Origin: Chrysomallon squamiferum
Taxonomy: Eukaryota > Mollusca > Gastropoda > Neomphalida > Peltospiridae
DNA: 62,500 nucleotides
Reading direction: 5' to 3'
Assembly (NCBI GenBank): GCA_012295275.1
Contig: CM022666.1
Location: 3,406,116-3,468,615 of the forward strand
Shown here: piece by piece, positions 26,495-40,390 of the stretch
How the letters are laid out: every line of letters begins with the position of its first letter
How positions within the stretch are numbered: the first letter of the stretch is position 1
Notes under the pieces: generated by a model
What the model saw: the letters and a program-made list of their open reading frames with translations, nothing else
Database searches by the model: none
What the model was told of the DNA's origin: nothing
Made by a program: the position numbers and the translations under genes

Positions 26495-27937
26495 CTAAGC
26501 CGATAACGTTCGTTTTCTCTTGTCCGGGATAGCGATTTCAAAATCGAAATTACCGCTTTGATTCGTCGATTTCCGTTTTTTCCGATAACAGTCGACCAAT
26601 GGGATGAAGAAGAGCATGACACCGCTTATGGCAACCATCGCCCCCATTGCATGGAATGATATGTCGTAACTTCCAGTCCAGTCATACATCCAGCCTGTAT
26701 CAAAGAAAGAAACAAAATGGTTGAAGATGATAGGATTTATTTTATTTCGTTGATTTGTAATATCGTTCATTGTCGGAAATTGATCTCAGTGTTGCTTGGT
26801 AACCAAGAGTTAAGAGTAAGTATTATTGATTTATATAGATGATCCCTTATCCGAAATTCCGAAATCCGAAACTGTTTCCAAACAGCGCAGAAATAGTGAT
26901 ATTTTACTGTTTTGCATACACAAACTGAATAGAGTTTGTAAATTAAAAGTAAACTTGAATATATCGTAAAATATGTTTAAATCGTACCAGCTAATGGAGG
27001 TCCAATAAAAGTCGCCCCTCCCTGAAACAGCAACACAAGTCCAAACGAGTTAGTCAGGTGATCTAGTCCTAACAAGTCAACCAGAACGACCGACGTCAAC
27101 GACACATACACACCTGTAATAATAATAATAATAATAATAAAATAATAATAATAATAAAATAAAATAATAGCAAGAACATTAATAATGATAACAACAATAA
27201 TAATAACAAACAAGAACAAAAACATCAATAATAACATAGATAATAATTTTAAAAAACCGATAACAAATAATAACAAACAAGAAGAACAGCAAAAACAAAT
27301 CCTAATAATAATAATAATAACAAAAACAGTAATAACAAAAACACCAATAATAATTATAAAAACAAATACTATTAATAATAATAATTATAATATGAATAAT
27401 ATAAATGTTAAATAATCACAATAACAACAATAACTACAATAGTAATAATAAAATATAACAAAGTTAACAGCAAAAACAACCGTATCATAATAACATGATA
27501 TTATTAACAAAGAAAAAAAGAGATTTGAGCTTTACGAAAATTTTTCCTTCGTGCCTCAACTGAAACACATATCAAATACCGATCATTACGACAAAGCACC
27601 AACGATAGCGTTATCGGTAACCTTCTGGAAGTTTCTCTGTGAACTGATGACCTTTTGAATTATCTCTGTGCTTCTTGTAATAATTGGTCACTGTGTCTCG
27701 CCCGTTGTAACAAATGCTACTTACCAATGAAGATTCCAAAAAGGGCAGCGTATCCCACCAGAAGAGGATACACCCCACCACAGAACGGACTAAACGCCGT
27801 ACACAGCCCGCAGATAGTGAGTGAGCAGCTGTACAGCATTAACCGGTTAACTCCGTTCCTTTAGAGAAAAAAACAAAACAGAAATGTGACAATGAATAAA
27901 TGAATAAAAGAGAGAGGGATTGAGGGAGGGAGGGAGG

Positions 27938-28036
<99 letters not shown>

Positions 28037-30113
28037 GACAGACAGACAGACAGACAGAGAGTGCGGGGCGAAAAGAGAAAGAGTTATTAAGAAAATTAGA
28101 CGGAGAGAGGGAAAGAAATAGATAAACACAGTCAGAGAAAAAGAGGCAGGAACAGGGAAAAACGAATAGAGAAAGAAGAAGAGGAAGCGAGAGAGAGTGG
28201 GAGAAAAAGAGATGAAGAGAGAACGAACGAGAGTGCAAAATAAGAACTGAGATTAAAGGCGACGCTTATTTTTTTTTTTTTTGGCAGTGGTCATCATCAT
28301 TATCACCATCACCATCTCCACGATTAAATAAAATCTCACCTATCAGACAACCAGCCGAAAATGACTCGGCCAAAAGTGTTGGCTATGCCGATCACAGACA
28401 GCAGGAAGGCAGCGTCGCTTTTGTCCACGCCCGCCTCGATGGCGCGGTCGGGCAGGTAGATGAAAGGCATGTTGAAGCCGATGCTGGTGAGGAAGTTTGA
28501 GATTACGAACATGAGGAAGACGCCGTCCTTGAGCAAGGAGAACTGCACCATCTGGCTGAAGGTGTCGCGGAACTCGCGGGACGGTTTGAGGCACGGGCAC
28601 GTCTTCCACTGGGCGCTGTTCTCCGAGGACGCGTCGGGAATGGAGGTGATGCTGGCGATGTAGATGTCGGGGTGGGAGCGGTACATGGGGATGTTCTGCA
28701 GGCTGGCGCGGTAGAAGATGTCCTTTCGGTACATGGCGCCCGTTTCGGACGACAGTCGCCGGCTGGCGTGGCTCGGAAGCAAGAGGCGCGGTCGAGGGGC
28801 GGTGCTCTTCACGTGGTGCAACGCCCCGTCGCTGCACGCCAGGCTGGCGGGGGACAGGTCGAGTTCTTGGACGTTTGCCGCGTGGTTCGGCGATTTGTCT
28901 TCGTGTTCGAGAAGGTTCGGCTTCAGTTCTCTGTTGCTGGCGCACATCCTGGCGATCTCCGTCGTCCCCACGGGCTCCGAAAACAACTCCAGCGATCGGA
29001 TGAGGTTGATACCGTTGACGACGCCGTTGATTTGAACGTCGCGCGGCAGCAGCACTTCTTGCTCTTCTTTCAGCTGCATGTCTTCCCTCCTTTCGAACGT
29101 CCCTTTCCCGTTGCTCAGTGGCATGAGCTCGGAGTTGTTTTGGGCTCGTTCGCCGTCTTTCGACGAGCTCTCCCGCTCCGCTTTGAAAGACGTTAAAGGC
29201 CTGAACAGCGCACCGCATACCACAATGTTCAGAATGATGGCGGCCTGAATCAGAACCGTCCCCTTCCACCCGTACTCGTCAAGCAGCCATTTGGTTAATG
29301 GCGCGAAAATGAACGTGCCGAATCCCGACCCGCAAACGGCGAGGCCCGTTGCAAAAGACCTCCGTTTCTCGAAGTAGTTAGCCACAGATACGATGGCTGG
29401 AAGATAAATCAGTCCGAACCCAAATCCTGGAAAAACGAAGACAATTCTTTATCAGAATCATTGCTCTTAACAATAAACTGAAAAAACATTTTCAAAGATG
29501 GTTATCTTCGTTTAATGAACATAGTGCAAGCAAATCACGTAACGTAAAACTACATACAGAATTGCGTGTTCTACTTCTTAGTTTTAATAAAAAATTTTTT
29601 TGTTCTTTTTTGTCATTATCTACCCATACAGCCTTTTCCAGAGTATATTACAGATCTAAAACTCACACTAGTGTATTGTATACAAATGGAATCGGTTTGA
29701 CATAATTATATTTTCACACTATCAATAACTGTTAGCTTTTTTTGTGTGCTTTTTTTTTTTTTTTTTTTAATATTTTATTTTATTTTATTTTTTTTTTTTT
29801 TATTTTATTTTATTTTAGATATTCAACAAACAAGAAAATCTATGTGATATTTAAATTTTTCAGATATGATGTAGCAAAGTCCTATGATATTCTCACACAT
29901 TTACACACAGCGAGTTAAGTTACTTTTTTCACCCACCTGGCTGTACTTACTTTATGCACAGGCACTTATTGTTAAGACGTTAAAACAAGTTAAATACTTT
30001 AGAGAAAGCAAATGCTATACAAAATCAAAAAAAAAAAAAATACATTATAGTTTTGGTAAAACAACTATTGAAAGATAATAATAATAATAATAATAGTAGT
30101 AGTAGTAGTAGCA

Positions 30114-30197
<84 letters not shown>

Positions 30198-30670
30198 CAA
30201 GTTCCATACATAAACAAATTAAGTTATCAACAACATATCCGAATGAAATTATTAATAATTTTAAATTAAACAGTTCGTAAAAGAACAAAAATGGCGGAAA
30301 TCGTAAAAAGATTACGATCTGGCGTCAGTGGTTTGTTGCTCAGATATTAACAGAGCAAGCGAGACAGGCATATTTCTCCGACGGAAATACACGAAGAAAT
30401 AAACAAATATTTATTACCAAGTTTCAAAAATAGAGTTGGTTATACGTACATTATTTTCCAAAAACACAACATATCTTTAGCTGAAATTACATGCAAATTT
30501 ATTTATATTTATATATTTTATATATTTTTTTTTTTTTACACGAATTAAAGGGAACCTATCGCTAATTTTAGAACCATAATTACGTCTGTGTTATGTTTTA
30601 GATATAATACGTCTGCGGGATTTTTAGACTTAAAAATATATTAGGCATGTAAATGAAATGAAAACGAAAA

Positions 30671-30718
<48 letters not shown>

Positions 30719-31470
30719 TCATTTCAATAAAATAATTATAGGAACCCTGCAATTAAGAAAATTAGACGCAAAAATGATTAAAATTAAAATTCAAAAAGAC
30801 TTCTTTTTTTTTTTTTTAAATTCAAACATTTGTTGAAATATAACATAAAAAACGTTTTCCAGAACAGTTTTAACTTTCTTTAACTTCATTCCAAATCGGA
30901 ATTGTAAAACAAATATTGGAAAACACTTAAATATATCCATCCCATAACAGTTAAACAGTCATGGAGAATTTAAAATTATAGCGACAACAACGACGACGAC
31001 ATTAGCTCGACTTCCCCACTTAATTGCAGGGATTGACATACATATACAGATAAACGAAAGCATGAACATGTGTCTGCTATTGAACGAGCGATTCCCTTTA
31101 ACAAATTTTTTAACACTGGTTGTCCGTTGGACGTTATACTGAATCAGAAATAGGGACCTGCCATTATTCCAAAGGTGATATACAGGTAGTATATGTTAGG
31201 TGCAAACAGACTGAGAATAAAGCCAACTCCAGCGACCACCGAACCCACAATGCTAATGACCCGACAGCCGTAACGATTCGTCAATGCACTGGCAATAGGA
31301 CCTGAAAAATAAGAAAAAAGATTGGCATTATTAAAAATGACTATGTATCTCCGTCATGTCGTTTATATATATAAATCAGATACACATATACTTACAAACA
31401 AAATCATATAGACATACATATACAAACAATACACAAATAGACCCGAACAACGCATAGACATGCACATACA

Positions 31471-31501
<31 letters not shown>

Positions 31502-31950
31502 TATACACAGTCATATATATACATACATATAAAATGAAAAAACACATACACTAAAAAGTCAAAGAATTTTTTTTTTTTTTAACAGTCATTTATTTATAAC
31601 ATGGAAAACGTATATAAAAAGTATACACACACAGACATACAGACAGACATACAGAGAGACAGACAGACAGACGGACACTCACCAACTGTGTAAGTTACTG
31701 CCGGTACTAAAGACCCCACCCAGGCCGTCTCGCCTTTCCCGCCTCCGAAATAATCCAGAAACTCGACGAAGAAGACGCCGAACGAGTAGACGATGCCGTC
31801 AGCGATGACGTGAATGACGAACGACGACAACACTATCATCCAGCCCCACCCACCATCAGGCGGGGTGGGGATGTGTCTTCTGTGCTGAGGCGCCATCTGC
31901 GTTTTTCTCTTTAGTTCTGGCACGCTCTCTTTGTGTTGTCCTTTACCCAT
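26495..31950 (-). CDS. Monocarboxylate transporter-like protein (SLC16, MFS)
   Basis: Major-facilitator protein of the SLC16 family, expected in the plasma membrane carrying monocarboxylates or related small solutes; the substrate cannot be told from sequence. Coding exons on the minus strand: 31950-31683, 31301-31158, 29426-28340, 27858-27725, 27113-26988, 26694-26495. Phases join perfectly, giving 652 aa ending with TAG at 26495-26497. The SLC16 N-terminal signature DGGWGWMIV lies at residues 32-40 at the start of TM1. [22 protein letters not shown] (residues 138-159) matches the TM4-5 region, and [11 protein letters not shown] and [12 protein letters not shown] mark the second half. A ~205-residue central loop (about 213-420) separates TM6 from TM7, and a basic C-tail follows the last TM. 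One donor (GTCCCT, end of exon 2) is weak, but the frame demands it. A TAG acceptor at 31964 just before the ATG implies at least one upstream noncoding exon. Confidence 0.92.
27117..27475. repeat. (AAT)n-rich low-complexity intron
   Basis: AAT, AAC and AAAC runs fill the intron between the exons at 27725-27858 and 26988-27113. Open frames here (Asn/Ile-rich) are compositional. Confidence 0.8.
27918..28225. repeat. Purine-rich (GGGA)n/(GA)n/(CAGA)n tract
   Basis: GGGA units, then about 45 GA units to 28032, then CAGA units and a degenerate purine-rich tail. Sits in an intron of the SLC16-like gene. Gives Ser/Leu-rich shadow frames. Confidence 0.93.
30076..30195. repeat. (AAT)n/(AGT)n microsatellite
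   Basis: AAT units, a short AGT block, then about 26 AAT units inside intron 2 of the SLC16-like gene. Yields poly-Asn/poly-Leu frames only. Confidence 0.95.
30670..30718. repeat. (ATT)n microsatellite
   Basis: About sixteen ATT units in intron 2 of the SLC16-like gene. Confidence 0.95.
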
Positions 31951-31976
31951 TTGGTTATTAAAACTACAACATATAA

Positions 31977-32015
<39 letters not shown>

Positions 32016-32559
32016 TTATATATATATACATCTATCAACAATATGCTGTTTATTCACGAAGAACAAAAAATCCTTTCAACTGAACTGAAAGTCGATTTAG
32101 CTTACGGCGCCATATTGGCGTCAACAATATAATTATCAGTATTTCATTTGACTTTTGTGGGTCTTTTTTTCTTGCACACACACATAAAAAAAATATATAT
32201 ATATATATATTTCAATACCGTTCAGTTTTGTCCAAATTTTTTTATTTTTTATTTTTTTTATTTTTATTATAATTATTTTAAAAATAATATATTACATTTC
32301 TATATATATATATATAAAACAACATTAATAATATACTATTACAATATTCCACTTTATCTGGCCTAAATTTTACGGAGATTTCTATATATAACAACAGTAC
32401 ATTAACAAAATCCACTTTATCCACAATATATTCCAACGTTTATCTGGCCTAAATGCAACTCACAGACGCATTTATACGGTTTGGTGTGACCTATTTAAAG
32501 GATGTCTTGATAAGACGAAGTTTTATTTTCCGTCGGAAGATTTAAAGTCGCTAAATTAC

Positions 32560-32682
32560 CTCTTAATGTCTTCCGAAGCTTGTATCAACCGTCAAGTACC
32601 GGTGTAAGTTCGTCGAGTTTCTCCTCGCTAAAGTACTCTTGTAAACAGACGTTTCCGTGACTCATTATGGTGGTGGTAACAT
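32560..32682 (-). other. Candidate 5' noncoding exon with a 26-codon upstream ORF
   Basis: On the minus strand an acceptor (TTTCATCATACAG) opens at 32682 and a donor (AAGAG|GTAATT) closes at 32560. Between them ATG at 32665 starts a 26-codon frame (MSHGNVCLQEYF...) ending in TGA at 32585. It does not connect in frame to the SLC16 start at 31950, so it would be a 5' UTR exon with a uORF for that gene, located 0.6 kb upstream of coding exon 1. The peptide looks unusually protein-like for this AT-rich DNA, but no expression evidence exists. Confidence 0.3.
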
Positions 32683-32946
32683 CTGTATGATGAAATAATA
32701 AGAAGAAAAAAATATATATCAGTAACACCGATAGATAATAAATGTCATTCAGTAGCAACGACGGCTGGAATAATAAATGATGATGATGATGATGCCTCGG
32801 CGAAAAGGAAAAATAAAATAAAATAATAATAAAATTAAAATAAGTTTAATATAAATAACATTATTCAAATTAGATTTCCTTTCCTGATTATACTGACGAT
32901 ATTTCTGAAATGAAATACTATTATTAAATAAAGGTATGCCCTAAAT

Positions 32947-33222
32947 CAGAGGTCGTGGGTCTTTGGATCTTTCCGGGGGTCTGATGGTCAATAATGACAG
33001 TGGTCAGTTATGACAGTGGTTGAACACGAATAAAAAACTCGAGATTAATACGATTTTAATAATTTTAATATTAATTTGAAATAAACAGAGGCCTTGTTAC
33101 TGATAATATTTATTTATTTATTTATTTATTTATTTACTTAAAAAGCTTGGAGGGGAGAGGTTCAGTTCGAGGTCAAGGATTTCACGAAGAGGTCGATAAT
33201 CTAAAGAGTTTGTCAACCTCTG
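32947..33222. mobile_element. hAT-type MITE, 276 bp, with 8-bp target-site duplication
   Basis: The element begins CAGAGGTCGTGGG and ends TTGTCAACCTCTG, so the outer CAGAGGT/ACCTCTG ends are inverted repeats. It is flanked by CCCTAAAT (32939-32946) and ACCTAAAT (33223-33230), an 8-bp duplication with one mismatch, as hAT transposases make. The interior is noncoding, with an ATTT run and several GGTC/GAGG-rich blocks. Non-autonomous; no transposase. Confidence 0.7.
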
Positions 33223-34192
33223 ACCTAAATAGATCACGTCTTCTTATAGGCCATAGTTTTATTTATTAATGGTGACCAATCTTTGCTAATAAAGTCAACA
33301 AGAATGCCTGGGATCCGACAATTGTACATTTTATCATGGTGTCTATAAATGGTATGTAAATCTGATTCGTAAATTTTATGTCCTTTCTGCCATTAAATGT
33401 ATTTACTAAGTATATTTGACAGGAATGAAAATGTTTTGGATTGCGTATGGGTTAAATAATCTGTTATCTTTTCAGATTGCCACTAGCAACTATGGCCGAC
33501 CTAAATAGGATATTTATATTTAGCTCATGTTGTCAGGTGATATGGTGTGCACGTGCTCCTTTCGAATTAAGTGTGGTTTGACAGAAATCATGTTATTAGT
33601 AATTTTAGCAACAAACTGCAAATAGATAAATAAATAAATAAATAATCCTGATTATGTACGCTCCCATATAAGAAACAGCTGAATAATGTTTTCAAAGAAA
33701 ATTTAAATTAATTTGGACTATACAGAAATATGTTACATTGGCCCAAAGGAAACAAAACTACTTAAAAACTTTTTTTTTTTTTAAAACTGCTACAGGCAAC
33801 TTGAACTAATATTTGTTTATTTGTTGATTTAAGTTAAGTTATCGTAATTGAGTAGATTAAGTGATAATGCGAACATCCGTAGATAACGAGACTATCAAAC
33901 GTTAAACGTTCCTATCTGAATGGGTCGACTATCTGTCATATGGATTTACTTGAGGTCAACAATTCGGGTACAATCTCACCCGGATTTGATAACTCGCTCA
34001 GTGACGACAAGTGTTGGCGATTTGATAATTTAAACTTTTTATCATAAATATGTGAACAACTAACTCAGTTTGAATACATGTTTGTTTGTTTACCAATGCT
34101 TAACGCGTTAAATAAACGTAACATTTTGGACAAAAATCAGTATACATAAATATATACTGTAGTCTATACATGTGTGAATTTATATAATAAAT

Positions 34193-34198
<6 letters not shown>

Positions 34199-34278
<80 letters not shown>
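34199..34278. repeat. (GA)n microsatellite
   Basis: About 39 GA units, uninterrupted. Confidence 0.97.
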
Positions 34279-34282
<4 letters not shown>

Positions 34283-35662
34283 ACTACAAAAGTATTTGTT
34301 ATTTTATTAAGCCTGTTCTGATAATAAAGATGAATAACAACAACAACAACAAAAATCTAGATCAAGATGAATAACACACCTTTTACAAAGATTTATTCTT
34401 TTCATTTATTAACCACTTTGTTCCACAACTGTCATACTTCATTACTAGAACAATTCAGTGGTAAAACAAAATTAAATAAATTACGAAAATTCTACGTGTA
34501 TTTCAAAGTAATGTTAGCACTGAAAAGCAACTAGGTTTCGTACGTTAAAAAAAAAATGAATTATTAATATATAAATTAAATTCTCCTCGTTTATAAAAAC
34601 AGCTATATGAAATGACATAATGTAATATTTGAACACATATGAGGTAAATGGCGAGTGAAGAAAATATGTATGGTTTTACAGCGCAGGTTAATGTATGCTA
34701 ATGTTCCCAACTCGAGGCTCACTGTAAACTACATTTTTTTTTTTTTTTTTTTCCCCATGTTAATGTCGTCTTGCTCCGTGTCAAAATAACATACATTATG
34801 AATCGGGCTCTGAACCGCAATAAAATCTTGTCTTTTTAATTCTCGTTTCGCATTTTTCTTCATATGAATATTTATTGCCATGATTATTTATTTATTTATT
34901 TATTAATATTGAACTTGTTTTATTTATTATTGTTTTTAACCGTGTTTTGTTTAAACATTTTTTTTTTTTTTTTTTTCGCTGTTTTTTTTTTTTTTTTGTA
35001 TGTGTATGTTATTCAGTTATTTTTATTTAATCTTTTATTTCCGTTTAAGATTTAGGGTCAGGACAATGTCAGCGACGAGACCTAGATGAACATTTTTCTT
35101 TCTCATATTTCATGGCACTAGACGTAAATTACAGTTTTATTAGCAAATACGTCCAATCTGCCAGAACAAACAAAACTCTGCCGGTGGCGATGTGAACAAA
35201 TAACTAAAAACGTTTTCTCTATGTTAAAATGATTATTTGTGATTCGATTACAGTACTTGCTAGTCATATAAGTATGATAATAAATATTTTAAAAAGCAAA
35301 GATATCGCAAAAGGGTTTTAAAAAACCCACACACAAAGACAAAACAAGACATACAACCACCACAAAAAAGAAAAAACGACAACATTAAAAGTCAGCCAAA
35401 AAAAATATAGCTATAAACACATCCCTAGCAAAACTAATAAATAAATAAATAAATAAAATAAAATATAAAACAACAACAACAGTAATAATAATATAATAAC
35501 AATAGCAGTAACAATCAATAATCAAATTCACAGATTGAAGTAAGTTTCAAGTGCTTGGTATGTTCACATTTTCTTTTCAATAGAATTTATTTTGTTTATA
35601 TATTTTATTTATTTTTAATTTATTTCATTGGAAATTATTTTACATTCCAGAAGGTGATACCC

Positions 35663-35665
<3 letters not shown>

Positions 35666-35704
<39 letters not shown>
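35666..35704. repeat. (ATTT)n microsatellite
   Basis: About ten ATTT units. Further short ATTT and AAAT runs lie nearby (35437-35456). Confidence 0.9.
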
Positions 35705-35706
<2 letters not shown>

Positions 35707-36557
35707 TTACTGATAACGACTTATTTGTTTATTGCATACTGTCAGGTACATGAAAAAGCCCAGATGTTCTCTATAAATATTTAAGAATAAATGGACGTCA
35801 GTGACTGAAGGCCATAACACATGCATACCATGTAAAATAAAAACCTAATTTAATTAGATACACGCATGTTCTCAAACAGTTAGCTGGTCTATTAAATACA
35901 GTGGTCACAATGGATACAGTGGGTTAATGAACCGGAAACCTAAAGATGCTACGCTGCTCTTCACAGCTTATGACAGCGTGGACTGGTTCCGAGTTCCATT
36001 CTAATTAGAATGTTTAGTGGCCAAAGGGGTCGAATGCAGGTCAAAACTGGAATCAAGACATCCCAGCGTGTGGTGTGGGTTTCATTTACCGACTGAATGT
36101 TAGCGATAAATAAATAAGTTTTAATTCAGACCACTGTCGTCTGTTTAATGTGGATGTGGATAAACAATGTGTTATCGTTCAGTTCTTTATTTCGTTTTGA
36201 AAATGTTTATAGATCTTTCATATTCACACACTTAACTGTTATATATATATATATAGATGTATTATGTTTACACAGCTTTACAAGTGTTTATAATAAAGAT
36301 ATACTCAAACTTTTACGATTTATATAATAAGCCTCGTTTTCGAGATGATGTTTCGAGTTAAAATCTAGAAGGTTAACCCGAAACATCAGATGACCAATTT
36401 CAATAATTTTTAAAACAGAATCTTATAATTTTAAATAAAAAGTACACATTTCGACGTGATATCTCATATTATAAACAATATAAAAAATAATTAAACAGAA
36501 GATTTAATTAAACGTGTAATTGTAAAAATATAGATATGTAGATATGCTTTTAACAAC

Positions 36558-36559
<2 letters not shown>

Positions 36560-36637
<78 letters not shown>
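36560..36637. repeat. (AG)n microsatellite
   Basis: Uninterrupted AG run of about 78 bp, followed by a 20-base A run at about 36676-36695. Confidence 0.97.
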
Positions 36638-36638
<1 letters not shown>

Positions 36639-37468
36639 TTTAAAGCATACTTCAAATAACAATAGAACTGGAATAAAAAAAAAAAAAAAAAAAAATGTTA
36701 TAGTCATCTACCATAATAACAAACGTCACTACCATTACAAAAACAACACAAATACGACGCTTTATTTTATTCTGGCTATTAAACATATTGCAGTGAGATA
36801 TTAACAGATAACATGTTAATGTCTATTATTACTTTATAACAACTACAAATGCTGTAGGCCTCTGACCATTTAATCACGACAATAACACTGTTGAATACGA
36901 CGTAACTGATACAAATGTCTCGAATCGGTACATTAATTTTGTTTGTCACAAAACATCCGATACATCCTGTAGAAGGAAAAAAACAAAAAAACAAACACCA
37001 ACAACCCAAAATAACGTGTATGAAAAGAAAAAAAAAAAAAAAAAAAAAAAATTAGTCAATTAAATCAATGTTTCACTGAGCTAACTTTGTTTACTTACAT
37101 ATATTATTAAGTCGCTGGTCTGAAATACCCAACACTGTGGCAAACGCAATAAAATGATAATCGGATTGAAATTGATAAAGATAATTACTTACATGCCAGC
37201 TGATTAAGTTTCTTTATCTGTGAGCATGTGTAAACAGATACTTAGACATGTGCGAGTGTATATAAATAAATCAATCTATCCATCTACTTTTTTTTCTTCT
37301 TCTGTATCTGTGGGTTTTTTTTCTGTCTGCCTATCTATTTTGGACGTATGTGTGTATATATATATATATATATTTTTTTTTTTTTTCGTGAACCTACATT
37401 AACATTTTTCGATTTACATACGTCATTTTTTTCGTTTGTCTATTTTTATTTCTGTCTGTCTATCTATC

Positions 37469-37506
<38 letters not shown>

Positions 37507-37925
37507 TATAACTATACAGCATACCTACAGTATATTTATATCTACCTATTTACATCATAGCTATCAAAGGATGACAGTTAATCATCATTCTGTTCTAAAT
37601 TTAAATCGGTAACCGATCTATCCAAAACACTGTCAGAGCAACAAAACTCTACCAATCACAACACCCATCATATCAGATCTCTTAGTGAAAACTAATTAGG
37701 CAGAGAAAGGCTGGCGACTGTCAAAAACAGACAACAGAGCTAGACCAGATAAAGTATGTTAAGACACTGCATACCAGATATTTACGTAATATTTGTAGGT
37801 GAAAAGTCAAGCTCTTAACCAAGTCTAGATGGGACGTATGTAAAGCTCGTTAACAGCTGCAAGATAAATATGTTTACTGGAGGATGTCGGTGAATAGGTC
37901 ATACAAGAAATAACGTTTATAAACG

Positions 37926-37929
<4 letters not shown>

Positions 37930-37988
<59 letters not shown>
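37930..37988. repeat. (CA)n microsatellite
   Basis: About 29 CA units. A shorter CA run lies at 37475-37501. Confidence 0.97.
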
Positions 37989-37990
<2 letters not shown>

Positions 37991-38130
37991 TGAAGAGGCA
38001 ATTTTTTTTTCTTCTGCGTATGTGAATTGTGTATTATATTTAATTTTGTTCCGTAGTACGGTTATGAATGAAAGATTACTAAGTACCCGGATTAAAAACT
38101 GACCAATCAGATTTTTTGTTATTAAATAAG

Positions 38131-38163
<33 letters not shown>

Positions 38164-38300
38164 GTTAATATCTTAAAATAATGCTGCTGGCAAAATATCA
38201 GCATTTTTCTTATTTCGGTCGCCAGACTGTTATTACGTCATAATAATCTTTTATAATGTTTACATTTTGTACATTTATTTACTTACTTACTTCTTTGTTG

Positions 38301-38335
<35 letters not shown>

Positions 38336-40271
38336 GACAACAACAACAACAAATATGGCCGTCAGAAACTAATCAGATTATGGAATTTTTCCAGTTTACT
38401 TAGTGATCTCATGGGCGTCCATTGTGGCTGCGGATGACGTAATATCGATTCGAGGAAATTAGTTTCCATGAAACCGTCTACTTTCTATAGAGATAATGTT
38501 ACATTATGACGTGTTGTGTTTGTGTTAATATGAGATTCGCTTACTCGTATCTGTAGATTACGACAAAGTTACTTTAAGACGTAATTTTACATTTAATTTC
38601 ACATTTAATTTCTCGCCTGAATAAACATACTTACAAAAAAACCTAAAAAAAAATAACAACAAATAAAAAAAACGTGTAATTTCTCTTGTGGTGTGTTATC
38701 GTGTATTAATAATAATAATAATAATAATAATAACAATTGCAAAATAATAATTACAAGAGGAAGAACTTGATGATGATGATATTGATGTTGATGACTATAA
38801 AGTAAAGAAAGGGGTAAAAAGAACGAAAAACAAAATGAGTCACAAATACAGCTTTAACAGATATATATTTCGAAAACTGCTTTGCATTTTTTGCCTTGGA
38901 GCTTAATTTTACACACACGCGCGCACGCGAACGCATATTAATTATCAGCTATTCGTGACCGTTATGCTCCAGTTACTTTGTATTCAAAACAATTACAAGG
39001 ACAGAGGATGGAAATAAATCAACCATATGTCAGCTGCTTATTCTTAAATATGTATTACACGGCTAAAAGAATTAAAATAATTCTTTACGGAGTCTTGAAT
39101 TTCATTTATATGAATATGGTAATAAGGAAACTGATAATTAAATGAACATTCGCGAATGAATCTAATTCGTATTTGCATACATTAATTAACATTAAAATGA
39201 TGCATAATGCTGACGTTCATTTTTATGTAATTTAAAACGTCTACTGATGCAGGGATACGAAATTACATTCTTATATTAAAACTTACAAATATGTACGTAT
39301 ACAAATATTAAATAATATTATTATCATCATCCTTATTATCATCATCATCATCATCATCATCATTATTATTATTATAAACGCCTTAAGACAACAACAAAAA
39401 ATCATTTTCTAAATTATCTACAGATTTTTAAAATAACTAATATTAAACGAGGTTACGAAGAATGGAAAGATTTATTCTTAGAATTTTCTTCACGTAACAA
39501 AACACACTTCACTGAACGACCTATTATTTAGAAGACGTCTGCGCCATTTTACCGAGCCGCCATTAAAACCCGGAGAGAAATTTTAATTAATTTTGTTTTG
39601 TCTGAGATGGGTGTGGTAAGATATCTTTGACAACTTAACATATTTAAATATTTACTGTTATATGTCTTCGGTTATACATTTTCTTGTAACACAGTGATAA
39701 GAATATTCGAGAGAAGAAACGTACAGCCATTATTACAGGGGTCACTCTTTCTAATTAGCAACAAGTAATCATTTATACATACCTTCCCAGTATTAAGAAA
39801 ATATATAGATCTTGGTCTCGCGGGTACCACCTATCTCACTGAAGGTGCGGATTCTAAGATCCACCACGCATGAGCTTTTAGTATATATCCACCGATTGGA
39901 AATCGACTCAGAAGGCGGGTGTTGGGTTATAACAATGATCTGATATAATTTTATATGTAGTGGATTAAGAAACGAGTATGGCTAAAAGGCACCTGACATT
40001 TTATCAGCTAAATCGATATCCCAAGCGTTCAGCACGTCCTGGTAACAACAGATGGTGTATGTTACATTAACTACGTATATACTGTCTTGTTCTGTCATAC
40101 ACACACTCACCCACACACACACACATACACGCTCAGTGCAACAGAAAGACTAAGAGTGGGTGTGTGAGAGTTATACTCTCTCTCTCTCTCTCTCTCTCAA
40201 ACACACACACACACACACACACACACCACATATTGATTTCATTAAAATAATACAATTATGTTACCTCGATA

Positions 40272-40272
40272 A

Positions 40273-40332
<60 letters not shown>

Positions 40333-40390
40333 TTGCGACTGTTACTACTACAAACATTACTACTACTATTATTATTATTATTATTACATA
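40272..40390. repeat. (AAT)n ... (ACT/ATT)n palindromic tract
   Basis: About twenty AAT units, a 40-base spacer with TACTAC units, then about six ATT units. The halves are complementary and could pair. Confidence 0.9.

Noticed and set aside
28343-29269. A 308-codon minus-strand frame in the SLC16-like exon, and a 174-codon plus-strand frame at 28672-29196
   Set aside because: Both are shadows of the GC-rich transporter exon, whose own frame has clear SLC16 motifs and consistent splice phases. The alternative peptides are Arg/His/Pro-rich without domain features.
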